This document shows, one piece after another, positions 5,190-5,203 of a DNA stretch of 5,203 nt. Every line of letters begins with the position of its first letter. Positions within the stretch are counted from its first letter, which is position 1. The notes beneath the pieces are model-generated. The model saw nothing but the letters and a program-made list of their open reading frames with translations, was not told the origin of the DNA and ran no database searches. Origin of the DNA: Bacillota bacterium (lineage in GTDB: Bacteria > Bacillota > DTU065); contig DUTE01000072.1 in the NCBI GenBank assembly GCA_012842235.1, positions 1 through 5,203 on the forward strand, read 5' to 3'. The translations under genes and the position numbers were made by a program.

Positions 5190-5203
5190 TTTAAAGAACC
5201 ATC
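5173..5203 (+). pseudogene. hydA: Probable +1-frame continuation of hydA toward L3 (runs off the window)
   Basis: In the frame one base ahead of hydA, codons from TTG 5173 read LKENHSLKNH with no stop up to the window edge. Dropping one base in the run GAAGGAAAA (5175-5183) would give NARKVLEENHSLKNH. In homologues I recall, NARK is followed after about ten residues by a His-Tyr/Asp pair and then the FIEVMAC start of L3. The His codon at 5200-5202 falls on that position. This piece is too short for proof; the bases after 5203 would settle it. Confidence 0.5.

Overview
The window is AT-rich bacterial DNA with strong AAGGAGG-type ribosome binding sites and GTG start codons. It holds a compact trimeric [FeFe]-hydrogenase operon and a clostridial-type Rex (NADH-sensing) operator candidate. 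Together these point to an anaerobic, low-GC member of the Bacillota (Clostridia-like). That placement is inferred from gene content and composition, not from a taxonomic marker.

Layout. Positions 1-479 (minus strand, cut by the left edge) encode a macrodomain protein of the O-acetyl-ADP-ribose deacetylase type. A hairpin with a T-run (504-527) and a candidate minus-strand promoter (565-594) lie just upstream of it. A gene-free stretch of about 660 bases follows. It contains a Rex-box-like palindrome (833-850) overlapping a possible extended -10 element, several inverted repeats including an attenuator-like stem followed by eight T residues (1013-1096), and a perfect Shine-Dalgarno sequence with no gene behind it (1061-1069). 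Three plus-strand genes with gaps of 7 and 12 bases then form one operon: hydC (1202-1705), hydB (1713-3716) and hydA (3729-5189).

How the genes work together. HydC carries a [2Fe-2S] thioredoxin-like domain. HydB carries the FMN/NADH site and several FeS clusters. HydA carries the electron wire and the H-cluster domain. In known complexes of this family they interconvert NAD(H), in many cases together with ferredoxin, and H2. A Rex site upstream would tie expression to the NADH/NAD+ ratio.

The most notable observation is that hydA stops at residue 486. This is just before the L3 motif that should supply the last two H-cluster cysteines. The +1 frame stays open to the window edge and keeps the spacing and a histidine expected at the start of L3. 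A frameshift (real, programmed or from sequencing) or stop-codon recoding is therefore likely. The L1 motif is also unusual: it reads SSCSPAW, with serine where the classical TSCCPxW has its ligand cysteine.
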